Assembly: GCF_004359505.1 (NCBI RefSeq)
Contig: NZ_SCWE01000001.1
Location: 620,001 to 684,000 of the forward strand
DNA: 64,000 nt
Source: Macrococcus hajekii
Lineage (GTDB): Bacteria > Bacillota > Bacilli > Staphylococcales > Staphylococcaceae
Direction of reading: 5' to 3'
Made by a program: the position numbers and the translations under genes. Every line of letters begins with the position of its first letter. Within the stretch, counting starts at the first letter, position 1. The notes beneath the pieces are model-generated. The model saw only the letters and a list, made by a program, of their open reading frames with translations. It was not told where the DNA came from and did not search any database. Shown here piece by piece: positions 20,088 to 27,127 of this stretch.

Positions 20088-20359
20088 AAATAACCACCTT
20101 TTAAAATAGTTTTAACTTCTTTTTTAAACTGTTTAGCAATCGGTTTACGTGATTGCATTAATACTTCATATAAACCATCTTCAGTAAGAAACCATTGTTT
20201 ATATGTACTTCCATCCACTCTATACATTGTATATAGTGCCTTTTCATCTTCATCAATAACATTTAACATTTGTGATACGTTTGAATTTTCAATCCATTCA
20301 GCTACATCTTTTGCTAAAAACATCGGTTCTTCAAATGTGCCATAAATTTTAAATAGCAA
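20084..20359 (-). CDS. BRO-N domain protein, short (antirepressor-like)
   Basis: 91 aa matching only the N-terminal BRO domain of phage antirepressors: PMFLAKDVAEWI, VDGSTYKQWFLTEDGLYEVLMQSRKPIAKQFKKEV. Full antirepressors carry a second C-terminal domain, absent here. The start is TTG 20359 with an in-frame stop two codons upstream and no strong Shine-Dalgarno, so the 5' end may be truncated. The 4-nt overlap with the recombinase suggests coupled expression. BRO-N proteins bind DNA; the role here is unknown. Confidence 0.75.
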   Translation of the reverse strand: MLFKIYGTFEEPMFLAKDVAEWIENSNVSQMLNVIDEDEKALYTMYRVDGSTYKQWFLTEDGLYEVLMQSRKPIAKQFKKEVKTILKGGYL

Positions 20360-20420
20360 TGTCTAGAATATTTAAACTTTTATACATTTAATTATAGAAT
20401 AAGTTTTAGACAATAACAAT

Positions 20421-20447
20421 AATAAAATAGGCTCTTATTTGAGCCTT
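20421..20447 (-). terminator. Terminator after the AbiC-like gene
   Basis: The stem AGGCTC/GAGCCT with a 6-nt loop is followed by an A+T-rich TTTTATT tract on the minus strand. It separates the restriction/AbiC operon from the BRO-N ORF. Confidence 0.7.
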
Positions 20448-20456
20448 TAACCTGTA

Positions 20457-20482
20457 TGTCTAAAACTATATATATTTAGACA
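20457..20482. repeat. Palindrome TGTCTAAA/TTTAGACA at the AbiC-like gene end
   Basis: Perfect 8-bp arms (20457-20464, 20475-20482) span the stop codon of the AbiC-like gene. Half-sites recur nearby as TTTTAGACA (20404-20412) and TGTCTAGAA (20360-20368). The spacing could mark a binding or crossover site of the adjacent serine recombinase. Confidence 0.45.
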
Positions 20483-21369
20483 TATTGTTGTGAATTATAG
20501 TATTTTAATAAACTATGTATTGTCACCTTCTTTTCAATAAACATATAAATAATTTTTTCTTCATTCAATAATATTGAATAATATAAACTTTGTAATTCTT
20601 TCTCATCTTCAATTAACTTTTCAATCTGTATATGATATTTATATAATCTTATGAATTTATTAGTAAGTTTAGAATTTTCATAATTCAAGAATTGATAACT
20701 AATAGATTGTTCAACTTCATTCATATCAATAATATTTTCGCTTTTAACTTTATCAAATTGTTCTATATAAAGACTTGGGTTATCTTTAATATTCTTTCTG
20801 AAAAAATTAATTACTTCTTCACGTGTATCAATTCCTGGAGTATGTGTTTTAAGAATAGATTCCAACTCTTTAAAAGATTGTTTAGGGGCTCCAAATATAA
20901 AGCCCCACTCATAAAGATGAATAATTCTCTGTTTACCATCATCATCATCAAGAAGGCAGATAGTATTTATTATTTCATCTAAATATTCTAAAAGCAAAGT
21001 TTTAGTATATGTTGATAATATATCATTATCCGAAACCAGATTATTCAGTATCTGTTCCTTAAGACGTTGTAATTCAAAAAATTTCGTTTGAATTATATTT
21101 TTATTTAATTGACTATTACTCTCTTTTAACTCATTTTTTTGTTCATTTTGAACTTTTCTAGCTTCAATCATTTCATAACGTTGTAAATTTAAATCTTTAT
21201 TTTGCATTAGAGCAGTTAATATAAGCATTAGAAAAGCTAAAGCAGAAACAAGACTCTCATCAAAAATCGCATTTTTATCGCCAATTATAATCCCCTTATA
21301 GTCTGAATATAATAGCACTATACTTAATAATATTATTATTTTTATGAACCAGCTATATATATTGTTCAC
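20476..21369 (-). CDS. Membrane-anchored AbiC-like phage-defence protein (putative)
   Basis: 297 aa. Two N-terminal transmembrane helices (about residues 6-24 and 39-56) are followed by a glutamine/glutamate/lysine-rich coiled coil (about 60-100) containing TKFFELQRLKEQIL, then a helical cytosolic domain. This layout and motif match the putative abortive-infection family related to lactococcal AbiC. It begins 24 nt after the restriction enzyme stop, so it is probably cotranscribed with the restriction-modification genes. Membrane-bound Abi proteins usually kill or stall infected cells. The family call is by layout and is moderate. Confidence 0.65.
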   Translation of the reverse strand: MNNIYSWFIKIIILLSIVLLYSDYKGIIIGDKNAIFDESLVSALAFLMLILTALMQNKDLNLQRYEMIEARKVQNEQKNELKESNSQLNKNIIQTKFFELQRLKEQILNNLVSDNDILSTYTKTLLLEYLDEIINTICLLDDDDGKQRIIHLYEWGFIFGAPKQSFKELESILKTHTPGIDTREEVINFFRKNIKDNPSLYIEQFDKVKSENIIDMNEVEQSISYQFLNYENSKLTNKFIRLYKYHIQIEKLIEDEKELQSLYYSILLNEEKIIYMFIEKKVTIHSLLKYYNSQQYV

Positions 21370-21393
21370 TTTACCACCCTCTAAACATGGGAA

Positions 21394-22716
21394 TTATAAC
21401 TCTGTCAATGCTATCATCCATTTTAACCAAGCGATAACACTTTGTGCTCTTCTATTTTTACTTTTCTCCACTGCATTACAAGTATCAATGATACCTTCAA
21501 TTTTATTAATACTAGGTAAAGTTGCATTTTTTAGTATTTCTTCAAAAGCCATTCTAAATACTCTGTGCTCGAATATAAGTTCAATTATTTTGAGTTGTCT
21601 TTCCTTATATGGCAATCTATATATTTGTTTCCCTAAACTTGTAAGGTATATATACCTTTTTTTATCAGTTGGGTCAATTTTTTTAGTGAACAAACCAAGA
21701 TACTTTCCAGCATTAAAATAATATCCAGATTGTCTTTTTGCAATACTCATTTTTGATGCAATTTCATTTTCATTATATCTTCCATCTTTATATAAGGATT
21801 CTAGAAGTGAAATAATTCTATCCATTGAGTCCGCTTGTACAAAAGGTGCCACCCGTTCATTTATATCATCTGAATACTTCTCTTTAGTCGAATTATATAC
21901 ATCTATAATCTCATTTAAGCTTATTTCTATATCATCAATTGTATAGATCTTATGTTTTACAAGTTTAATTGAAGAATAATTATTTTGTTCTTTAAATTCG
22001 TATTCAAATAGTCTAAAAATCATATTCGTATATACCATAAATACAGTACGAATAGGTTTATTAACTTTTGCAGACCATAATCTGTAAGGATAATAAAGTT
22101 GTCGTACAATAAAATCATTACTTAATACGTTTTTAGCTTCAACAATTACAACTGAATCACTATTTTCAAAGCCACCGTCAATTTCCACTTGAACCCCTTT
22201 AACATCAACATTTAATTGTCCACTATTGAAAGTATCAATCTTGAAATTAAAGGCTTTAGTAAACATACGACCATTAAACGTAGCTACATTGTGAGGTGTT
22301 TCTAGAAAATCATCAAGTATTTCTAATATAGTCATAACGTTTATTGCAGTTGCTTCAGAAGAAATATTATTAATATCTATTGATTCATACTCTTCAAATG
22401 TGTTAGTCGGGACTTTTATCACCTTTTTATGGTCAATTTCAATTAAATCTGGTAGTTTTTCATAAAGTTTAAAATCACTTATGATATATTCTTTAGTACT
22501 CAAAGGTAATATACCTAATTTATTTTCTTTAAGTATTTCTGGGCGTGAATTACTCGTATCCCATTTTGTCATGTTTCTAGGCTCTTTATAGTCCTTAATC
22601 GTGCTAGCTGGAATTTTATAAAAGCCATATTTATTAATATCTTCTACAATATTATATTCATCAAGCAATAATTCCCATGCTTCACTCACACTATAATTTT
22701 TATTTTTAGATGTCAT
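21394..22716 (-). CDS. Type II restriction endonuclease (PD-(D/E)XK type, putative)
   Basis: 440 aa. A central nuclease motif is visible: E178-I-D180, then the strand VVIVEAK with E193-A-K195. The C-terminus (about 300-375) looks like a winged helix (NENEIASKMSIAKRQSGYYFNAGKYLGLF). The gene begins 11 nt inside the end of the methyltransferase gene, so the two form a coupled restriction-modification pair. The cognate site is unknown; the methyltransferase's resemblance to M.DpnII hints at GATC or a related sequence. Confidence 0.78.
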   Translation of the reverse strand: MTSKNKNYSVSEAWELLLDEYNIVEDINKYGFYKIPASTIKDYKEPRNMTKWDTSNSRPEILKENKLGILPLSTKEYIISDFKLYEKLPDLIEIDHKKVIKVPTNTFEEYESIDINNISSEATAINVMTILEILDDFLETPHNVATFNGRMFTKAFNFKIDTFNSGQLNVDVKGVQVEIDGGFENSDSVVIVEAKNVLSNDFIVRQLYYPYRLWSAKVNKPIRTVFMVYTNMIFRLFEYEFKEQNNYSSIKLVKHKIYTIDDIEISLNEIIDVYNSTKEKYSDDINERVAPFVQADSMDRIISLLESLYKDGRYNENEIASKMSIAKRQSGYYFNAGKYLGLFTKKIDPTDKKRYIYLTSLGKQIYRLPYKERQLKIIELIFEHRVFRMAFEEILKNATLPSINKIEGIIDTCNAVEKSKNRRAQSVIAWLKWMIALTEL

Positions 22717-23548
22717 AATTATATACTAGCACCTCATTTACATCTCCTCGTAAATCAGCCTTACTATTTATAGCTCTTTTAGCCTTGATAATTTTTATAT
22801 TATAACCAGAATATAAATCGTGAATAAAATCGCTATCTGAATTAGATAATAAAAATTTAACTCCTTTTGCATTTAAGTTATCACATACTTCTTTTAATTC
22901 CTTTTGATGTTCAAGATTAAAGCCGCCTTCTGTATAACCCGTGAATGAACTTGAAGTACTTATTGGAACATATGGAGGGTCAAAATAAACGAAATCACCT
23001 TTTGAAACATCTGACAAAGCTGCTTTATAATCACCATGTAATAATTTAATATTATTATTATTAAAATAATTACTAATTGCTTTAATAGTTATCTCATTAA
23101 CAATGTCTGGATTTTTGTATTTTCCATAAGGCGTATTAAAAAAACCAGCTTGATTAACCCTATATAGCCCGTTATAACACGTTTTATTTAAATATATAAT
23201 TCGTGAAGCTTTAATAATATTATTAAGATAACCATAACTTACTTCTCTATCCATAGATCTTATTTTATAAAAATACTCTGAATCATTATTTGCTTTATGA
23301 ACTTTTAATTCATCTATTAGTTCATTTGGATGGTCTTTTATAACTTGATATACATTCATAAGTTCTTTATTAAAGTCATTAATGATTGCTTTATCTGGTT
23401 GTAAATCAAATAAAACCGCTCCTCCTCCTACAAACGGCTCAATATAAGTTCCTATATTTTTAGGTATTAATTGATTAATTTCATCAAGCAATTGCCTTTT
23501 TCCACCTACCCATTTTAAAACAGGTTTAACGAACAAATTCTTTTTCAT
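22706..23548 (-). CDS. DNA adenine N6-methyltransferase, DpnII/Dam-like (D12 class)
   Basis: 280 aa, the usual length. It has the alpha-class order: KWVGGKRQLL and FVGGGAVLF (about residues 38-47) for AdoMet binding, a target-recognition region, and the catalytic DPPY at 190-193 followed by STSSSFTGYTEGGF. The whole protein resembles M.DpnII and Dam enzymes that methylate GATC. It precedes and overlaps the restriction gene, consistent with protective methylation being made first. Start ATG with AGAAGGTG upstream and TATAAT in the intergenic region. Sequence specificity is inferred. Confidence 0.92.
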   Translation of the reverse strand: MKKNLFVKPVLKWVGGKRQLLDEINQLIPKNIGTYIEPFVGGGAVLFDLQPDKAIINDFNKELMNVYQVIKDHPNELIDELKVHKANNDSEYFYKIRSMDREVSYGYLNNIIKASRIIYLNKTCYNGLYRVNQAGFFNTPYGKYKNPDIVNEITIKAISNYFNNNNIKLLHGDYKAALSDVSKGDFVYFDPPYVPISTSSSFTGYTEGGFNLEHQKELKEVCDNLNAKGVKFLLSNSDSDFIHDLYSGYNIKIIKAKRAINSKADLRGDVNEVLVYNYDI

Positions 23549-23600
23549 ACTTACACCTTCTTTTTATTATCAAAACTTATTATAGCATTATTACGTTCAT

Positions 23601-23640
23601 AAAAAAATCTTAAACAGAACATTTGTTCCATCTAAGATTT
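23601..23640 (-). terminator. Terminator of integrase 1 containing a LexA-like box
   Basis: On the minus strand AAATCTTA pairs with TAAGATTT, extended by G-U pairs and GAAC/GTTC, followed by T7. The stem tip at 23616-23629 reads GGAACAAATGTTCT, a close match to LexA boxes, and lies upstream of the methyltransferase promoter region. One element may serve both roles. Confidence 0.7.
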
Positions 23641-23648
23641 ATAAAAGG

Positions 23649-24668
23649 TTATCTTAATCTTTTGCTTCGTGCTCGTATATATTTGTTTCCATTACTCATA
23701 ATTTGATTTAATGGTGAATAATTTTCTTTTTGAATTTGCATGAGATCTTCAGAAACATGTGCGTATATTTCAGTTGTTGCTAGCTTACGATGTCCTAATA
23801 ACTTTTGGAGCACTCTAATATTGCCACCATTTTCAAGAAACAGCATTGAAGCGGTATGGCGAAACATATGTGGTGTTATATTAGTTGCTATATTAAATTC
23901 TCTGCAATACTTTTTTAATTGATTTCTAAAAGCTTGGTTTGTAAATCTATCACCATTTATACTCAAAAATATATATGTACTATTTAATTCCTTAGTTTCA
24001 TCAATCAATTCAATTAATAAATTCTTAGTTTTATTGCTAAATGTAACATATCTACTATCATTATTTTTAGTTATAGGAAAATATATAGTTCTGTTTTCAA
24101 AATCAATATCTTGTTTTTGGATATTCAGTACTTCATCAATACGACCAAAAGTATCAAGAAACACATGAATAGCAACATACATACGAAAATCAGTATAGTA
24201 CTGTTTGTCTAAACCATCTAATAACTTTTTTATTTCTTCCTTAGGTATAGTTTTTATTCTTTCATTTTGCCGTTTAAGACATTTAATAGTTTCAAACGGA
24301 TTATTATCAACATACTCAAGATCTTTGAGAGTCTGATATATGGATTTGCATAGTTTAATATAACTATTGATTGTGCTAGCCTTTAAGCCTCTTTTAATTC
24401 CTGTTTGGTGGATTTTATCACTGTAATGAACGTGTGAATCCATTAAATATTTTACAAATTCCTTAGCTTCTTTAGGTGTTATTTCAAAAGGATTAATCCT
24501 ATTAGAAAAATAATCATTTAAAGCTGTAAAGACTTTATTGTAATTCATGATAGTGTTTCTAGATAAATTTTGTAATTCCTTTTCATCAATTACTATTCTT
24601 TTGATTTTTTCAAACTCACCATATTTAATATTTTTTCTTTCTCTTCTACTATTTACTCTTTGATTCAT
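23649..24668 (-). CDS. Tyrosine recombinase (integrase) of island 1
   Basis: 339 aa. An N-terminal SAM-like core-binding domain (LSRNTIMNYNKVFTALNDYF) precedes the catalytic domain. The catalytic residues are recognisable: R in TFGRIDEVL, H-x2-R in PHMFRHTASM, H in LGHRKLATTE and Y in IYAHVS. It is a clear paralogue of the integrase at 33195-34208. It reads toward the island interior from the infB-side junction, co-directional with infB, and likely recombines at the infB 3' end. Its start codon is hidden behind a hairpin and T7 tract. Confidence 0.95.
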   Translation of the reverse strand: MNQRVNSRRERKNIKYGEFEKIKRIVIDEKELQNLSRNTIMNYNKVFTALNDYFSNRINPFEITPKEAKEFVKYLMDSHVHYSDKIHQTGIKRGLKASTINSYIKLCKSIYQTLKDLEYVDNNPFETIKCLKRQNERIKTIPKEEIKKLLDGLDKQYYTDFRMYVAIHVFLDTFGRIDEVLNIQKQDIDFENRTIYFPITKNNDSRYVTFSNKTKNLLIELIDETKELNSTYIFLSINGDRFTNQAFRNQLKKYCREFNIATNITPHMFRHTASMLFLENGGNIRVLQKLLGHRKLATTEIYAHVSEDLMQIQKENYSPLNQIMSNGNKYIRARSKRLR

Positions 24669-24711
24669 AAAAAAACCTCACTATCTACATTTTATTGTAA
24701 ACAGTAAGGTT
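24669..24711 (-). promoter_or_regulatory. Leader hairpin before integrase 1 covering its ribosome-binding site
   Basis: AGTAAGGTT (24703-24711) pairs with AACCTCACT (24674-24682), with an inner TACA/TGTA extension. The 3' arm contains the GAGG ribosome-binding site and is followed by seven T (minus strand) and the ATG. It is at once a terminator shape and a ribosome-binding-site sequestering stem. Confidence 0.65.
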
Positions 24712-24871
24712 ATATTTGATATCTTCACTATTTCTCATCTTTCAACTATCAAGAAGTTGCTATCTCTATGAAAGAATATAATGGAATTATTATAGTATGA
24801 AGTTTTATAAAGTTTGCATATAACTTCTTTCAACTACGATAAGTCCTATAATGAAGCGGTTCTACACTCTC

Positions 24872-24957
24872 TTAATTTCTTCCATTACGAATGCTTCGAA
24901 GATATCGCCTTCTTTAATATCATTGAATTTCTCAATGGTGATACCACATTCATAACC
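24872..24957. repeat. Middle attachment-site copy (86 bp of infB 3' end)
   Basis: Matches 17747-17832 and 34419-34504. The four codons at its end differ from native infB but are synonymous: AAG AGA GTG TAG instead of AAA CGC GTA TAA, still IKRV plus stop. It is flanked by inverted TGAAGCGGTT (24852-24861) and AACCGCTTCA (24954-24963). It serves as the infB-side end of island 1 and the distal end of island 2. Confidence 0.92.
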
Positions 24958-25011
24958 GCTTCAAGCACTGATATATCAACATTCCTCAATGTCTATTTAA
25001 TTAAATAGTAG

Positions 25012-25053
25012 CTTATACTCATGAAAGAAGTCAATCTTATACTCATTAAAGAA
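25012..25053. repeat. Direct repeat near island 2 left end
   Basis: CTTATACTCAT followed by GAAAGAAG or TAAAGAAA occurs twice (25012-25029 and 25036-25053) at a 24-bp period, about 60-100 bp inside the junction. Position and spacing suit integrase or excisionase arm sites. The rest of 24712-25080 holds only the junction and A+T-rich DNA. Confidence 0.45.
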
Positions 25054-25080
25054 AAAAGGAATTTAGACAACAAATATACG

Positions 25081-26133
25081 CTATAGTTCTAAATACGAAC
25101 TTATAATAGAAGAAAGTCTTTCGATTTTATTATCTAAAAGAATTAAATATTCCTGATCCTTTACATGGAAACATGATTGAATTAGACCATTAAAAAGTCT
25201 ATTTTCATTAATATCATTCATATTAATATAAGAAATCGAGTTATGAGTCAAACTATAATGAGCCATGCAATTCCTAAAGTCCTTATTGAAAACCTCTTTT
25301 TTTTCAACTTCTGTTTCAATTTTAAAAAAAGGCTCTAATTGTTTAAGGTGTCTCTTCTTATTAATAAACTTTAAAAGACTATAGTTTACATAGTAAGTTG
25401 TAAGATATTTAAGTCTCAATAAAAGCTCAGAATTGTTATTTACAAACTTGGGCAATTCATAATTAATATAGTTTAAGTATGACAACAGATGAAGAAATAA
25501 TATACTTTCCTCTACTACAAACTCTGATACTGTCGTAAACTTGTGGTTCTGAGTATTAATATCAAAATAACGCCAGTTGTTACTCATTACAGGAAGTTCA
25601 TTAAAAGCTTCTAGCACAGGATAAGAATTATTGATACGAAGAATTAAAGCTGCATTTATTTCTCCTATATATTTTCCGTATTCATGCATTTCTTTAGACA
25701 TTAACAAGTATGTTATCTTATCACCTTTAAGAAAGTAACTAAGTAGAATATGTGAATTGGCGACAACTTTTGATTGATTATTGAAAAAAATACCCATATT
25801 GTTGTAATCAGTCTTTCTTCTCCATTTGAAAACCGATTTAGAAAAATATTGATGTGTTATTTCATCACTTCTTCTAATACTTTTTATACTTTTTTCATAA
25901 GAATCATTAAATAGTTTAACAATTTGTCTAACTTCTCTTAAATTAATATTTGAATTATTGTTGATATTCTTAATTTCATCATCATTATAGTAATTTTCTA
26001 AGTATAAAGATGACTCATATAATAATAAACTTGCATAAGGTAAAAACATTAAATTTGCAGGCGATTCTATTTTTAATAACCTTAGAACTGTTAAACAATC
26101 TCTATAAATCATTTCTAATTCATAAGTGTCCAT
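25081..26133 (-). CDS. Helical protein with HEPN-type RN-x3-H motif (unknown family)
   Basis: 350 aa, almost entirely helical by composition, no membrane helix of typical strength and no P-loop. Near the C-terminus (residues 286-293) FRNCMAHY supplies R287, N288 and H292, matching the R-(polar)-x3-H signature of HEPN ribonucleases. Many such proteins are toxins or phage-defence effectors. It follows the DUF2513 gene on the same strand by about 67 nt and ends near the island junction. I do not recognise a named family; the HEPN reading rests on one motif in a helical context. Confidence 0.6.
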   Translation of the reverse strand: MDTYELEMIYRDCLTVLRLLKIESPANLMFLPYASLLLYESSLYLENYYNDDEIKNINNNSNINLREVRQIVKLFNDSYEKSIKSIRRSDEITHQYFSKSVFKWRRKTDYNNMGIFFNNQSKVVANSHILLSYFLKGDKITYLLMSKEMHEYGKYIGEINAALILRINNSYPVLEAFNELPVMSNNWRYFDINTQNHKFTTVSEFVVEESILFLHLLSYLNYINYELPKFVNNNSELLLRLKYLTTYYVNYSLLKFINKKRHLKQLEPFFKIETEVEKKEVFNKDFRNCMAHYSLTHNSISYINMNDINENRLFNGLIQSCFHVKDQEYLILLDNKIERLSSIISSYLEL

Positions 26134-26200
26134 AAATTTCTCCTTTTAAAATAAATGATATATAGAATCCCCTATAGACTTTTAGATATTAACTTCTAAT

Positions 26201-26578
26201 TTATAAGCCTAATTGACTTTCAACTAACTTAGCAGCGACAGAAGAAATGATATTTATAGGGACACTTTTTAATTTACTTGTCTCTTCTTTTGCTTCTCTC
26301 CAAACTTTATCATCTCTTATTGTATCAAGAAACTTATGACCTTCCCAAGTTAAATTCCCAATTTGATAAAACATAATAATTCCATCCCCATAGCTAGCTT
26401 TGAAATCAATATAGTTAGCTTCTTTCAACTTTTGAAAAGTATAAACTACTTCTTCTAAAGTATATCTGGTAAAAATTTCATGTTCTTTAAAGTTAAAGCT
26501 AGTTAATGGTTCTGAAATAGCTTTTTCCTCTTCTACAATAAGAAGCAGCTCTCTAACTAAATCTTGATTTAACTTCAT
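26201..26578 (-). CDS. DUF2513 domain protein
   Basis: 125 aa from the ATG at 26578, chosen because AAAGGGG lies 9 nt before it; an upstream in-frame ATG at 26599 has no such site. The sequence follows the DUF2513 pattern: an N-terminal helix (MKLNQDLVRELLLIVEEE), a YTLEEVVYTFQKLKEANYID winged-helix-like segment, then LTWEGHKFLDTIRDDKVWREAKEE. DUF2513 proteins occur on phages and islands of Firmicutes and have no proven function that I know. First gene of a two-gene unit with the HEPN-motif protein. Confidence 0.82.
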   Translation of the reverse strand: MKLNQDLVRELLLIVEEEKAISEPLTSFNFKEHEIFTRYTLEEVVYTFQKLKEANYIDFKASYGDGIIMFYQIGNLTWEGHKFLDTIRDDKVWREAKEETSKLKSVPINIISSVAAKLVESQLGL

Positions 26579-26611
26579 CACTTCATCCCCTTTTATCATT
26601 ATTTAACTAAC

Positions 26612-26638
26612 ATCATAAACAGAACAAACGTTCGTCAA
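26612..26638 (-). promoter_or_regulatory. DUF2513 promoter with embedded LexA-type box
   Basis: On the minus strand TTGACG (26633-26638) is followed by TATGAT (26612-26617), with 15 bp between. Between and overlapping them, 26621-26634 reads CGAACGTTTGTTCT, matching CGAAC-N4-GTTCK. A repressor bound there would block the promoter. Confidence 0.6.
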
Positions 26639-26958
26639 GCGGTATAGCTTATTCTTATAATAACTATAATGATAGAACTATCACTACTTTACAAGATCCT
26701 GTAAAATTAAGTAATTATTATAATTATAGTTTTACTAATAGTGAAGAATATTTCGTAGTGCAAATAAATGATGTAACATCGAAACAAATATTTTATGGTT
26801 ACGCTAATCGTAAAAATTTTGAAAATATGATGAGTACTCTAGGAACTGGAAATGATTTGTATGGAACTTTTGTACTCTTTCAAGACGGAGAAGGAATGGA
26901 TAACGGAGAAGAAACTATGGGTACTATAATTTCAATGCATATAAAATCAGTCGATTAA
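26635..26958 (+). pseudogene. 5'-truncated gene remnant
   Basis: An open frame enters from 26611 without any start codon and ends at 26958. The coding-like part includes NSEEYFVVQINDVTSKQIFYGY and GTFVLFQDGEGMDNGEE. Its 5' end merges into the DUF2513 promoter, as if the upstream half was lost in a rearrangement. GTG at 26758 could start a 66-aa fragment, but no good ribosome-binding site precedes it. I do not recognise the parent family. Confidence 0.5.
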
Positions 26959-26964
26959 TACAAT

Positions 26965-26994
26965 AGTCATCATAATAATGATGGCTTTTTTTAT
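26965..26994 (+). terminator. Terminator after the gene remnant
   Basis: AGTCATCAT pairs with ATGATGGCT (one wobble), followed by seven T and more T-rich sequence on the plus strand. Confidence 0.8.
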
Positions 26995-27018
26995 TTATTT
27001 TTTTATTGTTCAGTCCTG

Positions 27019-27100
27019 CATACTTAGAGTACATTTCAAAAACACACTACTAATCAGCGTAGTTATAGCTTTACTTGTGTATACTTAGGGTGTATACTTA
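27019..27100. promoter_or_regulatory. Repeated TATACTTA motifs before the Sin-like gene (possible res site)
   Basis: GCATACTTAGAGTACA (27019-27034) and two TGTATACTTA copies (27078-27087, 27091-27100) lie within 110 bp upstream of the recombinase start. Resolution sites of Sin-type recombinases are placed like this. The motifs may also form the gene's own operator. Confidence 0.45.
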
Positions 27101-27127
27101 AAATATATCAGATGTGAGGTGTTCAAA

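Larger units (their letters stand above)
17737..24957. mobile_element. Genomic island 1, integrated at the infB 3' end
   Basis: About 7.1 kb bounded by direct repeats of the infB 3' end: 101 bp at 17737-17837 and 86 bp at 24872-24957. All genes are on the minus strand: integrase, adenine methyltransferase, restriction enzyme, AbiC-like protein, BRO-N fragment, serine recombinase and a 451-aa unknown protein. Base composition is clearly more A+T-rich than the flanking core genes. The integrase sits next to the infB-side junction. The cargo marks it as a defence island. No capsid, terminase or conjugation genes are present, so transfer would need a helper. Confidence 0.85.
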
